Source: Betaproteobacteria bacterium
Lineage (GTDB): Bacteria; Pseudomonadota; Gammaproteobacteria; Burkholderiales; SG8-41
Reading direction: 5' to 3'
DNA: 51,820 nt
Assembly: GCA_028291945.1 (NCBI GenBank)
Contig: JAQGNH010000521.1
Span: 1 to 51,820, forward strand
Each line of letters begins with the position of its first letter. The first letter of the stretch is position 1. Under the pieces are notes generated by a model. That model had not been told where the DNA came from. It made no database searches and saw only the letters and a list, made by a program, of their open reading frames with translations. A program made the position numbers and the translations under genes. Below, piece after piece: positions 36,085-45,005 of this stretch.

Positions 36085-36903
36085 ATGACGGTACGCCGCG
36101 TCGATTCTCACGCACATGTGTTCTGCCCGAAGTATCCGTTTGCGGCTGATCGCGAGTACACGCCGCACCCCACGCAGCTTGGCACCGCGGAGCGGTTCGC
36201 CGCAGTGCTCGACGCGCACGGTCTCACGAACGGTTTGCTCGTTGGTGCTGGTCCGTATGGTTCCGACAACCGGTGCATGCTCGAGGTGATTGCTCGCCAC
36301 GGTGGCCGCTTCAAAGGCATTGCGCTCGTGAAGGCAGATGTGTCCGACCGTGATCTGCAATCGCTTGCCGACGGCGGTGTTGTCGGTATCCGCGTGAACA
36401 TCATGAATCACGGCCTGCGGCCGCTCACCGAACCCGGTGCCGACAGGCTGCTCGAGAAGGTGAAAGCGCTCGACTGGTTCATTCAAATCCACAGCCAGAA
36501 GGACGAGCTCATCGAAGCAGCGCCACGACTTCGCAAAGCCGGTGTGCGCGTGATGTTCGATCATTTTGGCCGCCCCGATCTGAGGCAGGGTGTGCAAGGA
36601 CGCGGATACCAGGCGCTGCTCGAATTCGGGCGCGAAGGAAAGCACGTGATCAAGTTGTCCGGGCCCTTCAGGTCCTCGCTAGAAGGTCCGCCCTATCGCG
36701 ATACCGACCCATTCATCCACGCGGCGATCGATGCGTTTACGCTCGACCGCTGCGTCTGGGGATCCGATTGGCCGTGGGTGCGCATGGATGAACGCATGGA
36801 CTATGGTCCCGTTTACGGCTGTCTGGAGCGCTGGCTGCCAGATCCGGAGGACCGGCAGAAAGTGCTGTGGGATACGCCTGCACGGTTATTTGGGTTTAAG
36901 TAA
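36085..36903 (+). CDS. Amidohydrolase of the 2-pyrone-4,6-dicarboxylate lactonase type
   Basis: A 272-residue TIM-barrel hydrolase. Metal and active-site marks are VDSHAHVF (H9-x-H11), FDHFGRPD, SGPFRSS and CVWGSDWPW with the catalytic Asp. Relatives open lactones in aromatic acid degradation. ATG 36085 follows AGGAAG. Downstream, 64 bp or less, is a PaaI-like thioesterase in the same direction, so the two may be cotranscribed and help process an aromatic or acyl-CoA intermediate. The precise substrate is open. Confidence 0.86.
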   Translation: MTVRRVDSHAHVFCPKYPFAADREYTPHPTQLGTAERFAAVLDAHGLTNGLLVGAGPYGSDNRCMLEVIARHGGRFKGIALVKADVSDRDLQSLADGGVVGIRVNIMNHGLRPLTEPGADRLLEKVKALDWFIQIHSQKDELIEAAPRLRKAGVRVMFDHFGRPDLRQGVQGRGYQALLEFGREGKHVIKLSGPFRSSLEGPPYRDTDPFIHAAIDAFTLDRCVWGSDWPWVRMDERMDYGPVYGCLERWLPDPEDRQKVLWDTPARLFGFK

Positions 36904-36967
36904 CATACGTGCTCAACCCATGTAACTGAAGAGTACCCGGCGCATGGCCTGCGCCAGATTACGCGAA

Positions 36968-37429
36968 ATGAAAACAACCAAAACCAAAAAGCAGCGTTTG
37001 AAAGCGGATCCCGCCAATCTGTCGCTCGAGACAAATCCAGTGCTCAAAGGCGGTATGCCGCAGGCACTCGGCATGCGGGTGACGTCGCTCACGCGCAAGA
37101 AAGTGACGGGAGAAATGCACATCACCCGGCTCCATTGCAACTGGAATGGGCGCGTCAATGGGGGTGCAATCATGGCATTTGCCGATGCCCTCGGTGCGGT
37201 GGGCGCAGTGGCCAATCGTCCACCGGGTTATCGCGGCGGAACGATCGAATCGAAGACGAATTTCTTCGCGGCCGGGCAGGGCCCAACGCTGCTGGCCGTC
37301 AGCGTGCCGCTGCACGTCGGACGCACGACCTCGGTGTGGCAGACTACGATAAAAAACAAGGACGGGCGCATGGTTGCGATCGTTACGCAGACACAGATCT
37401 CGGTGCCGGCTGCCGCCGCCGAGGAATGA
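36968..37429 (+). CDS. PaaI-like hotdog-fold thioesterase
   Basis: A 153-residue hotdog-fold acyl-CoA thioesterase. The region LKGGMPQALGMRVTS starts the domain; WNGRVNGGAIMAFADALGAVGA holds the NGG-x-D-type catalytic helix, and IESKTNFFAAG follows. ATG 36968 gives a Lys-rich start (MKTTKTKKQRLK); ATG 36944 would add eight residues. Neither site is strong. It follows the lactonase-like gene, suggesting removal of CoA from an aromatic breakdown product. Its 3' end overlaps a doubtful antisense ORF. Confidence 0.84.
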   Translation: MKTTKTKKQRLKADPANLSLETNPVLKGGMPQALGMRVTSLTRKKVTGEMHITRLHCNWNGRVNGGAIMAFADALGAVGAVANRPPGYRGGTIESKTNFFAAGQGPTLLAVSVPLHVGRTTSVWQTTIKNKDGRMVAIVTQTQISVPAAAAEE

Positions 37430-37619
37430 AAGGCGCGGCCCACTCGGGCTCTATGGCCTCGGCTTCAAGCTGGTCCAGCCTCTGTCCCATCCGTGCCGAG
37501 TCCGCTTCGAGTGCGCTTGCCAGGCTCGTCAATGCGCGCGCGACGGCCCCTCATGCCGGGTCCTGAGGGCCGATGCCTTGCAGCACGTAGGGTATTTCGG
37601 CGTATATCTTCGATGGCAT
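37383..37619 (-). other. Possible short ORF with an in-frame TGA
   Basis: ATG 37619 follows GGAGGG by three bases and opens MPSKIYAEIPYVLQGIG, ending at TGA 37551-37553 after 22 codons. The same frame stays open beyond the TGA for another 55 codons (ARALTSLASALEADSARMG, LDQLEAEAIEPEWAA), an amphipathic, protein-like stretch. It ends at 37383, antisense to the thioesterase 3' end. No good SECIS hairpin follows. It may be a decayed gene, two tiny genes, or chance. Confidence 0.25.
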
Positions 37620-37693
37620 ATTCCCTCCGTCGGTTAAGGGTCCGATCGTCGGATCGCATAAGCCGTACCTGGAATCCGTGCGGCCCGCAACGC

Positions 37694-38671
37694 ATGACAC
37701 GGCTTCAGCAGTGCATACGAACTACTGCGCTCGCTATTCTCGGATGCGTCGCCACCTGTGCGCCGTTGTACGCGCAGGACGCTCCAAAGCGCCCGATCCG
37801 GCTGCTGGTACCATCGCCGGCCGGCGGGCCGTCTGATTTTGCAGCGAGGCTCGTTACCAACAGACTCAGTGAAGCGCTTGGCCGCAACGTGATCGTGGAC
37901 AATCGGCCGAGCGTCAATGGCATTCTCGCAAGCGAAATCGCAGCGAAGTCACCGCCGGACGGCAATACGCTGCTCGTCGGCAATAACGGGACGCTCGTGA
38001 TGAACGTCGGGCTCTACAGGAAGCTGCCTTACGATCCGATCAGGGATTTCGTTCCTATCACCCAGCTGCTATCGGCAGGCACGGCGCTCGTGGCAAGCAC
38101 AAGATTCGCGCCGCAGACATTCAAGGAGCTCGTTACGGCTGCACGGAAGGATCCGGGTCGAATCAACATTGGTGTTGCAGGTGCGAATGGTGCGGTCGGG
38201 ACCGAGGTGCTCAAGCAGGCTGCTGCGATCAAGCTCAACAACATTCCCTACAAAGGGAGCTCCCCGACCGAGCAGGCGATCATCGCGGGAGAGATCGACG
38301 TCGCGCTTCTGTCTGTGCCGGTGGTTGCGCCTCAGGTACGAGCCGGGCGCATGAAGATCTATGGAGTGACGACGGCGAAGCGATCGAACCTGATGCCGGA
38401 CGTACCAACGATCAGGGAACAAGGCCTTGAAGGCTACGAATTCGGCAACTGGCACGGGCTGCTCGCTCCCGCCGGAACTCCCGACAAGTACGTTCGCGAG
38501 ATTCATCGTGAAACTGTGCGCATACTGAACAGCAAGGACATTCAGGATATCGTGCTCGCGCGCGGCAACGAGGTGATCGCCAACACGCCTGAGGAGTTCG
38601 CTGCAAAACTGAAACGCGACGTGCCGCGATACAAAAAGCTCATCGCCGAGTCAGGCATAGAAATGCAGTGA
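37694..38671 (+). CDS. Bug/TctC family periplasmic substrate-binding protein (6)
   Basis: A 325-residue receptor. I choose ATG 37694 because the signal peptide (MTRLQQCIRTTALAILGC, cut near YAQ-DA) begins there; longer in-frame starts add 67 unlikely Arg-rich residues. Family marks are APKRPIRLLVPSPAGGPSDFA, VDNRPSVNG, PPDGNTLL, KLPYDPIRDFV, NIPYKGSSP and a closing IAESGIEMQ. The ribosome-binding site is weak. It has no adjacent enzyme in the same direction. Confidence 0.86.
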   Translation: MTRLQQCIRTTALAILGCVATCAPLYAQDAPKRPIRLLVPSPAGGPSDFAARLVTNRLSEALGRNVIVDNRPSVNGILASEIAAKSPPDGNTLLVGNNGTLVMNVGLYRKLPYDPIRDFVPITQLLSAGTALVASTRFAPQTFKELVTAARKDPGRINIGVAGANGAVGTEVLKQAAAIKLNNIPYKGSSPTEQAIIAGEIDVALLSVPVVAPQVRAGRMKIYGVTTAKRSNLMPDVPTIREQGLEGYEFGNWHGLLAPAGTPDKYVREIHRETVRILNSKDIQDIVLARGNEVIANTPEEFAAKLKRDVPRYKKLIAESGIEMQ

Positions 38672-38728
38672 CCCGCTGAAGAAGTGACGAAGTGACGAAG
38701 TGATGCGGTGATGAGATAAGCTAGGCAG

Positions 38729-38767
38729 AAGGAGGGGGTAACGGGGAGAACCCCCGTTACTCTCCTT
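38729..38767. terminator. Strong hairpin between convergent genes
   Basis: GTAACGGGG (38738-38746) pairs fully with CCCCGTTAC (38752-38760); outside it AAGGAG (38729-38734) pairs with CTCCTT (38762-38767) across a small internal loop. There is no T run. It lies between the Bug gene stop and the facing 43-residue ORF. Just upstream is a short tandem repeat, gaagtgac in about three copies (38681-38704). Confidence 0.5.
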
Positions 38768-38779
38768 CCTATGGTCAAT

Positions 38780-38911
38780 CTAAACCAGAGAGGCTTCCTG
38801 CTCCGCGGCCTCTCGCGTGTGGCACCACCCCACCACGACAGGCCGTTGCTCGAACCAGACCTCGTAAATCCATCCGCCTGCTACGGCGGGATAGAGGTTG
38901 ACGTCTTTCAT
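38780..38911 (-). CDS. 43-residue protein of unknown function
   Basis: ATG 38911 is preceded by GGAGGAG with five bases between, a strong site. The peptide begins MKDVNLYPAVAGGWIYEVWF and ends CHTREAAEQEASLV. It reads like a compact beta-strand plus helix, without a signal peptide. It lies 31 bp downstream of the Spy-like gene in the same direction and so may be in its operon. The quality of the start makes it more than chance; the function is unknown. Confidence 0.6.
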   Translation of the reverse strand: MKDVNLYPAVAGGWIYEVWFEQRPVVVGWCHTREAAEQEASLV

Positions 38912-38941
38912 GGAAGCTCCTCCGATTCTTTTTTTAGTTGA

Positions 38942-39538
38942 TTACGCCGCCGGGCCGCGATTCATGCCGCGGTCATGCTGCCCGTGACCGCCGCGTCCCT
39001 GGTGCGCGAGCATACCATCCGCAATCTGCTTTTGCTCCGGTGAGAGCGCGGCGTACAACGGCTTGGCTGCGGTGAGCACTTCGTTCAAACGAGCCGAGCG
39101 CTCTGCCATGCGTTGCTGCGTGCGCTCGAGGCGGTCGATCGCCGTAACGCTGCGCCCATCCGGCCGACGTGCTCCTTGCGCACCTTCGCCACGGCCGCCT
39201 CGCGCCGCTTCGGACCGTGCATGCCGCTCCTGAAACCGCTGATCCATCGCCCGGGCTTGCTTCCGCAGCACGTTCGCAAAGTTTTCCCATTGAGGTTGCT
39301 GCGCGTCGGTAATCTTCAGCGCGGTGCGGGCATAGGCGAGGCGCGCTTCGACGCGCTCGCTTGGCGTCCTGAAGCGGCGGGCAGACGCCTGACGTTGAAC
39401 TGCAGAGCCTTCCTGCGCGCGCTGCTGAGGAGCCTGGGCGACGACTGGGGCATCCCCGCTTAGCGCCATCGCTACCGGCGCCAATGAGGCAAAAGCAGCC
39501 GCCACGGCGGCTGTCAATAACATGCTCTTCATTTTCAT
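38942..39538 (-). CDS. Spy/CpxP-like LTXXQ-type periplasmic protein
   Basis: A 198-residue secreted helical protein. Signal peptide MKMKSMLLTAAVAAAFASLAPVAMA. The mature chain is highly charged and helical (RVEARLAYARTALKITDAQQPQW, TQQRMAERSARLNEVLTAAKPLYAAL, LSPEQKQIAD). The LT/LSPEQ motif places it with the Spy/CpxP group, which protects periplasmic proteins under envelope or metal stress. The C-terminus is His/Gly-rich (HQGRGGHGQHDRG), possibly metal-binding. ATG 39538 or 39532 after GGAG. Confidence 0.83.
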   Translation of the reverse strand: MKMKSMLLTAAVAAAFASLAPVAMALSGDAPVVAQAPQQRAQEGSAVQRQASARRFRTPSERVEARLAYARTALKITDAQQPQWENFANVLRKQARAMDQRFQERHARSEAARGGRGEGAQGARRPDGRSVTAIDRLERTQQRMAERSARLNEVLTAAKPLYAALSPEQKQIADGMLAHQGRGGHGQHDRGMNRGPAA

Positions 39539-39669
39539 CTCTCCAAAGGTACGGTTATGTAAGGCCCCTTCTTGGGGACTCTACAGCTTGGGACCCGGCC
39601 AGGCTCGCCACCGTTCGGTTGTCAGATGTAACACTTTGTGACTACCTTACCGGAGAAAGGGCATAAGGC

Positions 39670-40560
39670 TCACTCTTTCACGCCTTCACCCGTCTTGGTG
39701 ATCTCGACCAGAAAGTCGATCATCACGCGGATTTTCTTCGGCAGGAATTTCGTGGGGGCATAGATCACCGATATCGACCGTCCCGGAACCCGGTGCGGCT
39801 TCAAAATCTCCAGCAGCGTGCCGGCGGCGATATCCTGCCGAAACAGCCACCAGTTGGATCTCGCAATGCCGAGACCGAGCAGCGTCGCTTCGCGCAGCGC
39901 GTCGCCTTCTCGCACGACCAGATTGCCCTTTACAGGCAGCTCGACCATGCGGCCGCTCTCCTTGAACTGCCACAACGCGGAACGGCTCACGAGACAGTTG
40001 TGCGAAAGCAGGTCATCTATGGTTTGAGGTGTTCCGTGTTCGCGAAGATACGCAGGTGTTGCTGCGCACAGCATGTGACTGCGCGTGAGGGTGCGACTGG
40101 CAAACCGCGAATCGCGCAGCTGGCCGACGACGACTGCCAGGTTGATCCCCTCTTCGATGATGTCGTTGTAGCGATTGCTGAAAGTCACTTCGACGTTGAC
40201 CTCGGGATAGCGCGCATAGAACTCGTGCAGGCGCGGCAGCAAATTGATGCGGCCGAAGAACATGGGACACAGAAGCGTGACGGTGCCGCGCGGCACCGCC
40301 TGCGATTGCCTCAAGGCATTCTCCGCGTTGTCGATTTCCCCGAACACCCGTCCACAGCTTGCGTAGTACTCGCGGCCGAAGTCGGTCACCGTGATGCGGC
40401 GCGTCGTGCGGACCAGCAGCTGAGTGCCGAGCTCCTGCTCGAGGCGGCTCACGTTCTTTGCCACTGCGGATACGGTCAGGCCGAGGCGCTTCGCCGCGCT
40501 TGTGAATCCGCCGGACTCCACCACCCGGACGAAGGCCAACATCCCCAACAGCTTGTTCAT
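39670..40560 (-). CDS. LysR-family transcriptional regulator
   Basis: A 296-residue regulator with a winged helix-turn-helix at about 5-64 (FTSAAKRLGLTVSAVAKNVS, then LLVRTTRRITVTDFG) and a periplasmic-binding-type effector domain (VTLLCPMFFGRINLLPRLHEF). It belongs to the CrgA-like subgroup by look. LysR proteins usually control a divergent neighbour, but here the gene beyond its start reads the same way and no clear divergent target exists. Its target is unknown; a nearby catabolic gene is possible. Confidence 0.92.
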   Translation of the reverse strand: MNKLLGMLAFVRVVESGGFTSAAKRLGLTVSAVAKNVSRLEQELGTQLLVRTTRRITVTDFGREYYASCGRVFGEIDNAENALRQSQAVPRGTVTLLCPMFFGRINLLPRLHEFYARYPEVNVEVTFSNRYNDIIEEGINLAVVVGQLRDSRFASRTLTRSHMLCAATPAYLREHGTPQTIDDLLSHNCLVSRSALWQFKESGRMVELPVKGNLVVREGDALREATLLGLGIARSNWWLFRQDIAAGTLLEILKPHRVPGRSISVIYAPTKFLPKKIRVMIDFLVEITKTGEGVKE

Positions 40561-40637
40561 TGAAGTTCTGGCTCTGAAAAGACGCGCTATTGTGCTTGAG
40601 AGGCGCGTGCGCGATCAAACCTGAGAGCGCTCAAGCA

Positions 40638-40672
40638 AAAGGCCCGTACCGGTGGTGCCGGTGCGGGCCTTT
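40638..40672 (-). terminator. Terminator-like hairpin after the alpha/beta hydrolase gene
   Basis: AAAGGCCCG (40638-40646) pairs with CGGGCCTTT (40664-40672); inside, ACCGG pairs with CCGGT across one mismatch and a five-base loop. On the minus strand the stem runs into TTTT-GCTT. It lies 39 bases after the stop of the hydrolase gene. Confidence 0.8.
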
Positions 40673-40710
40673 GAGGGGCAGTGTCGCGCGGGGACCGCGC
40701 GAACGCAAAG

Positions 40711-41511
40711 CTATGCGGGTTGTGTTTGTTGCGTGCAGAACTCCGTCACGACTTTCGCAAACACGGCAGGTTCGTCATACATCGGGAAGTGCCCGGAGTT
40801 CTCGAAATACCGAATGGGGATGTTCGGCGCAACCGCCCTGAATCGCTCCTGATCTGCGATCGTAGGACCGCGCTTGCCGTAGAGAATCACTGCCGGACGT
40901 TTGACTTTCGAGGCAGCAGTCTTGACGTCGAATTCGCGTATGGCCCACATGACCCCGACCATCGCCTTCGCGCCCGCTTTGTTGCGATCGATATTCCAGC
41001 GCTGCAGCAAAGCCGCATCGACGTTCGCGACGCGTTCCTTCACCTGATCTTCGTTCTGAGTCGGAAGGCCAAAGTTGCCTTCGGTGTGTCCCCAGCGCGC
41101 ACCCCATTCGTCGAAGGTGCGGCACGGCGTTTCGATCAGCATCGCCGAGAGCGTCCGGTCCGCATACTGGCTCGCGAACGCCGCAGTGATCGATCCACCA
41201 ACCGATGATCCGCCGACGTGCGCGCGCCTGATGTCGAGCGCGTCCATGAACTCGGCAAGCACGGCTGCGTGGTCTTCGATGCTGTAGTGGCGGGCAAGCG
41301 GATCCGAATCGCCATGTCCCGGCATCGTCCATGAAATCATGCGAAAGCGACCGGCCAGCAAGGGCGCTACCGGATCGTGCTGGTAGGCCGATCCGCCGTT
41401 GGTGTGCATGAGTATCAGCGGGTCTCCGCGCCCGAGCTCGCGATAATGTATGCGCCCGTGGCTGCGAGTTTTCGCGAAACCATCCTTGATGCCGAGATCC
41501 TTGCTGTCCAT
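40711..41511 (-). CDS. Alpha/beta-fold hydrolase
   Basis: A 266-residue soluble hydrolase. Marks are PLILMHTNGGSAYQ (oxyanion region), WTMPGHGDSD, the nucleophile elbow VGGSSVGGS and SGHFPMYDEP with the catalytic His. It resembles ring-cleavage product hydrolases and esterases of the MhpC/PcaD kind. ATG 41511 with AGGTGAG before it is preferred to a GTG at 41517. It lies downstream of the LLM oxidoreductase in the same direction (about 155 bp), consistent with a shared catabolic job. Confidence 0.87.
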   Translation of the reverse strand: MDSKDLGIKDGFAKTRSHGRIHYRELGRGDPLILMHTNGGSAYQHDPVAPLLAGRFRMISWTMPGHGDSDPLARHYSIEDHAAVLAEFMDALDIRRAHVGGSSVGGSITAAFASQYADRTLSAMLIETPCRTFDEWGARWGHTEGNFGLPTQNEDQVKERVANVDAALLQRWNIDRNKAGAKAMVGVMWAIREFDVKTAASKVKRPAVILYGKRGPTIADQERFRAVAPNIPIRYFENSGHFPMYDEPAVFAKVVTEFCTQQTQPA

Positions 41512-41665
41512 GCTCACCTCATGTTTTGTAGTACTGAAAGAGTTGCGCTCGGGATCACCAGCGCAGTGTGTTGATCTTATCCCATACCTTCCGTCACCCA
41601 GGCTGCGACCTCAAACTGGACATGCAGGGAGGTTGCGCTGGTCGCGATGGAGCGAGAACCTCATT

Positions 41666-42670
41666 TCATGCAGCGGCAGCACGCAGTGGCTTGCCGCTGG
41701 CCGGGGAGCTCACGTGCGGCATGATCTCCTCCGAGAACTCGAGGAGCGACTCGCGTGTGACGACCGCGTTCGTGAGTAGCACGTACTCGACACCACCGGC
41801 TGCGAAACGCTGCAGCTTGTCGATAATCTCGGCCGGTGTTCCGATGAGTGCGCCATCATCGACCAGCGCCTCGGTGGAACCAGGCCTGCGTCCCAGCTCT
41901 CCGATATTTTTCAGGTTCTCTGCGCGCCGCTCCAGCGCTTTTTTGCGTTCGCCTTCGGTTCTGATGACGTGCAGAGCGCGCGCTACTCCCACGCGACTTG
42001 CATCGCGCGCGCGGCCTTGCTTTTCCTGCGCGTCCAGATAAGTGCGCAGACGTTCGAAAGTGAGCGACATCGACCCGACCTGATCCAGCAGCAGATTAAA
42101 GTTGCTGTTGGCGACCCGCGTGATCGACTCCGGGCTGCCACCCGCCATCCAGATGGGGGGATGCGGCCTCTGGGTCGGCTCGGGCTCGACCACGATGTTG
42201 TTGTATTTCCAGTGCTTGCTTTCATGCGTAAAGCGGCCCTCGGTCGTCCATGCTTTCAGCAGGAACGCGAGACACTCGTCGAAACGCTCCTGCGCTTCCG
42301 CGATCGGAATGCAGAACTGGTCGAACTCCGCTTTGCGATAGCCGCGCCCGATGCCGAAATCCACGCGCCCGCCGGAGAGCACGTCGAGCGTGGCAACCTG
42401 TTCTGCGAGCAGCGCGGGGTTATGCCACGGCAGCACTACGACGGCGGTACCCAGACGGATGCGCTTTGTCACCGCGGCAAGATAGGTCAGCAAGTTCAGT
42501 GAGGACGACAGTTGGCCGACGCCCGTGAAGTGATGTTCCACCACGAAAAGGCTTTCGTAGCCCAGCCGGTCGGCATCCTTGATGTATTCGATGAAGTCCT
42601 TATAGCCGTGGCTGTCGCCAAGCGGGTTCATGCGCCCGATTTTGCCGCCGCCGAATAGTCCAAATCGCAT
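41666..42670 (-). CDS. LLM-class flavin-dependent oxidoreductase
   Basis: A 334-residue luciferase-like monooxygenase (bacterial luciferase / alkanesulfonate monooxygenase superfamily), which oxidises an organic substrate with FMN supplied by another reductase. Marks are YESLFVVEHHFTG near 40-52, LNLLTYLAAVTKRIRLGTAV, SGGRVDFGIGRGYR and PPIWMAGGSPESI. ATG 42670 follows GGAG by six bases. It probably acts with the downstream hydrolase on the same compound; no flavin reductase is seen nearby. Confidence 0.9.
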   Translation of the reverse strand: MRFGLFGGGKIGRMNPLGDSHGYKDFIEYIKDADRLGYESLFVVEHHFTGVGQLSSSLNLLTYLAAVTKRIRLGTAVVVLPWHNPALLAEQVATLDVLSGGRVDFGIGRGYRKAEFDQFCIPIAEAQERFDECLAFLLKAWTTEGRFTHESKHWKYNNIVVEPEPTQRPHPPIWMAGGSPESITRVANSNFNLLLDQVGSMSLTFERLRTYLDAQEKQGRARDASRVGVARALHVIRTEGERKKALERRAENLKNIGELGRRPGSTEALVDDGALIGTPAEIIDKLQRFAAGGVEYVLLTNAVVTRESLLEFSEEIMPHVSSPASGKPLRAAAA

Positions 42671-42905
42671 ATCGATCTCCGATGTCCGCGAGAGCGGAAC
42701 GTGAGCGCCATTTTATGGACAAGCGCCGGGCGGATATAGCTGCGTTCGGTCCGAGTTGCGTTTCCGTTTTGTCAATAATCCGTGCGAAGACCCGTCAGCA
42801 GTCAGCGTCGGCGCGGGGCGATAGTAGAGCGGCGCCGGTGGCGCTTAGCCTGCGCTACAAGTTGATGTGGGCACCGATGCCACCCGCATGCCGCGGCCCT
42901 TGGTG

Positions 42906-43877
42906 TTACTCAGGCTTGATCCCGGCTTCCTTCACCACTCGCGCCCATTTTTCGGTCTCCGCCTTGATATAGCGCGCAAACTCCTCCGGTGTGTTCCCTC
43001 CCGGGTCGCCGCCATCGGCTGCGAACCGCTCTTTCACTTCGGCTGTTTGCAATATCGACGACAGGTCGCGATGCAGCCGGGTGATGATGTCCTTCGGTGT
43101 CTGCGCCGGGGCGAGCACGCCATACCATTGTACGGCTTCGTAACCGGGAACCCCGGATTCGGCAATCGTTGGCACGTCTGGCGCGACTGCTGTGCGCTGC
43201 GTGCTCGTGACGCCGAGTGCGCGCAGGCGCCCGCTGCGTACGTGCGGAATGCCGGTCAGCATGGTGGCCGTCATTACAGCCACCTGGCCTCCTAGCAGAT
43301 CCGTCATAGCGGGGGCCGAGCCCTTATACGGAATGTGCACCATTTTCAATCTCGCCATACTGAGAAAGAGTTCCATCGAGAGGTGCGGGTTGGTGCCGGT
43401 GCCTGCGGAGCCAAAATTGAGCTGTCCGGGCCGTGCTTCCGAAAACCATATGAGTTCCTTAACGTTCTTCGCGGGTATTGACGGATGCACGACCAGGATG
43501 TTCGGCGCGGAGAGTGCGAGCGTGATCGGTGCAAAGTCCGTGATCGCGTTGTAGGGCACCTTCCTGTACATCGCGGCATTGGTGGCAAGCGTCGATATGC
43601 CCATCAGCAGCGTGTATCCGTCCGCGGGCGCCTTGGCGACGACTTCGCCGCCTATCATCGTCCCCGCCCCGGCCCGGTTGTCGACAATCACCTGCTGGCC
43701 GAAACGCTCGGAGAGTTTGGGCGCCACGATGCGTGCGACGATGTCAGAGCCGCCACCCGCAGAGGAGGGAACGACAAGCCGCACGGCACGATTAGGATAC
43801 GGCGCCTGCGCACTCGCGGCGGCGCTTACAAGCGTGGCGAGCACACCTGCATACAGGCTGAAAAGCTGGGGTGTCAT
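42906..43877 (-). CDS. Bug/TctC family periplasmic substrate-binding protein (7)
   Basis: A 323-residue receptor. ATG 43877 follows AGGAGG by five bases; signal MTPQLFSLYAGVLATLVSAA, cut near ASA-QAP. Family marks are YPNRAVRLVVPSSAGGGSDIV, VDNRAGAGT, APADGYTLL, KVPYNAITDFAP, HIPYKGSAP and a closing VVKEAGIKPE. It is divergent from the next Bug gene, 101 bp apart, so two receptors share one regulatory region. About 235 bp separate it from the LLM gene, so a common transcript is possible but unproven. Confidence 0.92.
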   Translation of the reverse strand: MTPQLFSLYAGVLATLVSAAASAQAPYPNRAVRLVVPSSAGGGSDIVARIVAPKLSERFGQQVIVDNRAGAGTMIGGEVVAKAPADGYTLLMGISTLATNAAMYRKVPYNAITDFAPITLALSAPNILVVHPSIPAKNVKELIWFSEARPGQLNFGSAGTGTNPHLSMELFLSMARLKMVHIPYKGSAPAMTDLLGGQVAVMTATMLTGIPHVRSGRLRALGVTSTQRTAVAPDVPTIAESGVPGYEAVQWYGVLAPAQTPKDIITRLHRDLSSILQTAEVKERFAADGGDPGGNTPEEFARYIKAETEKWARVVKEAGIKPE

Positions 43878-43978
43878 GGTGTCCTCCTCTGCTGAGGCGC
43901 AATGGTAAAGTAAACTCCGAATCAAGGGCGCCTCCGCAAGGGCTGCGTGCAAGCTCGGAAAATCTGACTGGAGGATGG

Positions 43979-44956
43979 ATGCAAGTAGCCGGTCGCATAT
44001 TGTGCGTTGCGGCGTGTTTAGCTGCGGGTGTCGCACAAGCTCAATCGCCGTCGTATGCCAGCCGGCCAATCCGCATGATCGTCCCGTTCGCACCGGGCGG
44101 CGCGTCGGATTTCGTCGCACGTATCGTGACACCGAAGCTTTCGGAACTCCTGGGTCAGCAGGTCGTCATCGACAATCGCGCGGGTGCATCAGGCAACATT
44201 GGCGTGGAACTGGGCGCTCGCGCGCCGGCCGACGGTCATACGATTCTTCTGGGAAACGTCGGGACCATGGCTGTGAATCCTGCGATTTATCCCAGGTTCA
44301 CAATCAATCCGGTGCGCGACTTCACTGCAATCAGTTTGCTCGTGGACGTGCCGGGTGCATTCGCCGTTCATCCTTCGGTGCCTGCAAAGAACGTCGCCGA
44401 GTTCATCCAGTACGCCAAAAGCCGGCCCGGACAGCTCAACTACGGGTCCTCGGGCGCGGGCAGTGCGCAGCGCCTTGCATTCGAGTTCCTGATGAGCAAA
44501 TCAGGCATCAAGCTCGTGCACATTCCCTATAAGGGCGGAGCGGGGGCGGCCACTGCAGCCGTGCTGGCCGGTGAGGTGGTCGCGACGATGGTGACGGTCG
44601 CCTCGTTCATTCCTCACCACAAAAGCGGCAAGGCGCGCGTGCTCGCAGTCATGGCGCCGGGGCGGGTCCCGGCCCTGCCCGACGTGCAAACGATGATCGA
44701 AGCGGGCTTCCCCGAGTTGACGCTCGGTTCGTGGCAGGGTCTGTATGTGCCGAAGGGCACGCCACGGCCGATCGTGAATCAGCTCTACAGCTTGCTCATG
44801 AAGACGCTGCAGGACCCCGAGACCGTGAAGCGGCTTCAAGCGGGGGGCGCGGAGATCGTGCCGAGCACATCGCCGGAGGAGTTTGCGGGATTCATGAAGA
44901 CGCAGAATGCGTTCTGGGCGAAGATCGTGAAGGACGTGGGTGCGGTTGCCGAGTAG
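43979..44956 (+). CDS. Bug/TctC family periplasmic substrate-binding protein (8)
   Basis: A 325-residue receptor. ATG 43979 follows GGAGG by four bases; signal MQVAGRILCVAACLAAGVAQ, cut near AQA-QS. Family marks are YASRPIRMIVPFAPGGASDFV, IDNRAGASG, APADGHTILL, HIPYKGGAGAA and a C-terminus ending VKDVGAVAE. In place of the common KLPYDP it has YPRFTINPVRDF. It is followed by the racemase-family gene at 45101 in the same direction. Confidence 0.9.
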   Translation: MQVAGRILCVAACLAAGVAQAQSPSYASRPIRMIVPFAPGGASDFVARIVTPKLSELLGQQVVIDNRAGASGNIGVELGARAPADGHTILLGNVGTMAVNPAIYPRFTINPVRDFTAISLLVDVPGAFAVHPSVPAKNVAEFIQYAKSRPGQLNYGSSGAGSAQRLAFEFLMSKSGIKLVHIPYKGGAGAATAAVLAGEVVATMVTVASFIPHHKSGKARVLAVMAPGRVPALPDVQTMIEAGFPELTLGSWQGLYVPKGTPRPIVNQLYSLLMKTLQDPETVKRLQAGGAEIVPSTSPEEFAGFMKTQNAFWAKIVKDVGAVAE

Positions 44957-45005
44957 CGATCACCTGGAGGGGCGCAAAGCAAAGTCAAAGCAAGAACAAC
45001 GTTGC

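Noticed and set aside
35632-36645. Minus-strand frame of 337 codons across the phosphorylase end and the lactonase-like gene
   Set aside because: It is an antisense shadow of two genes with clear catalytic motifs.
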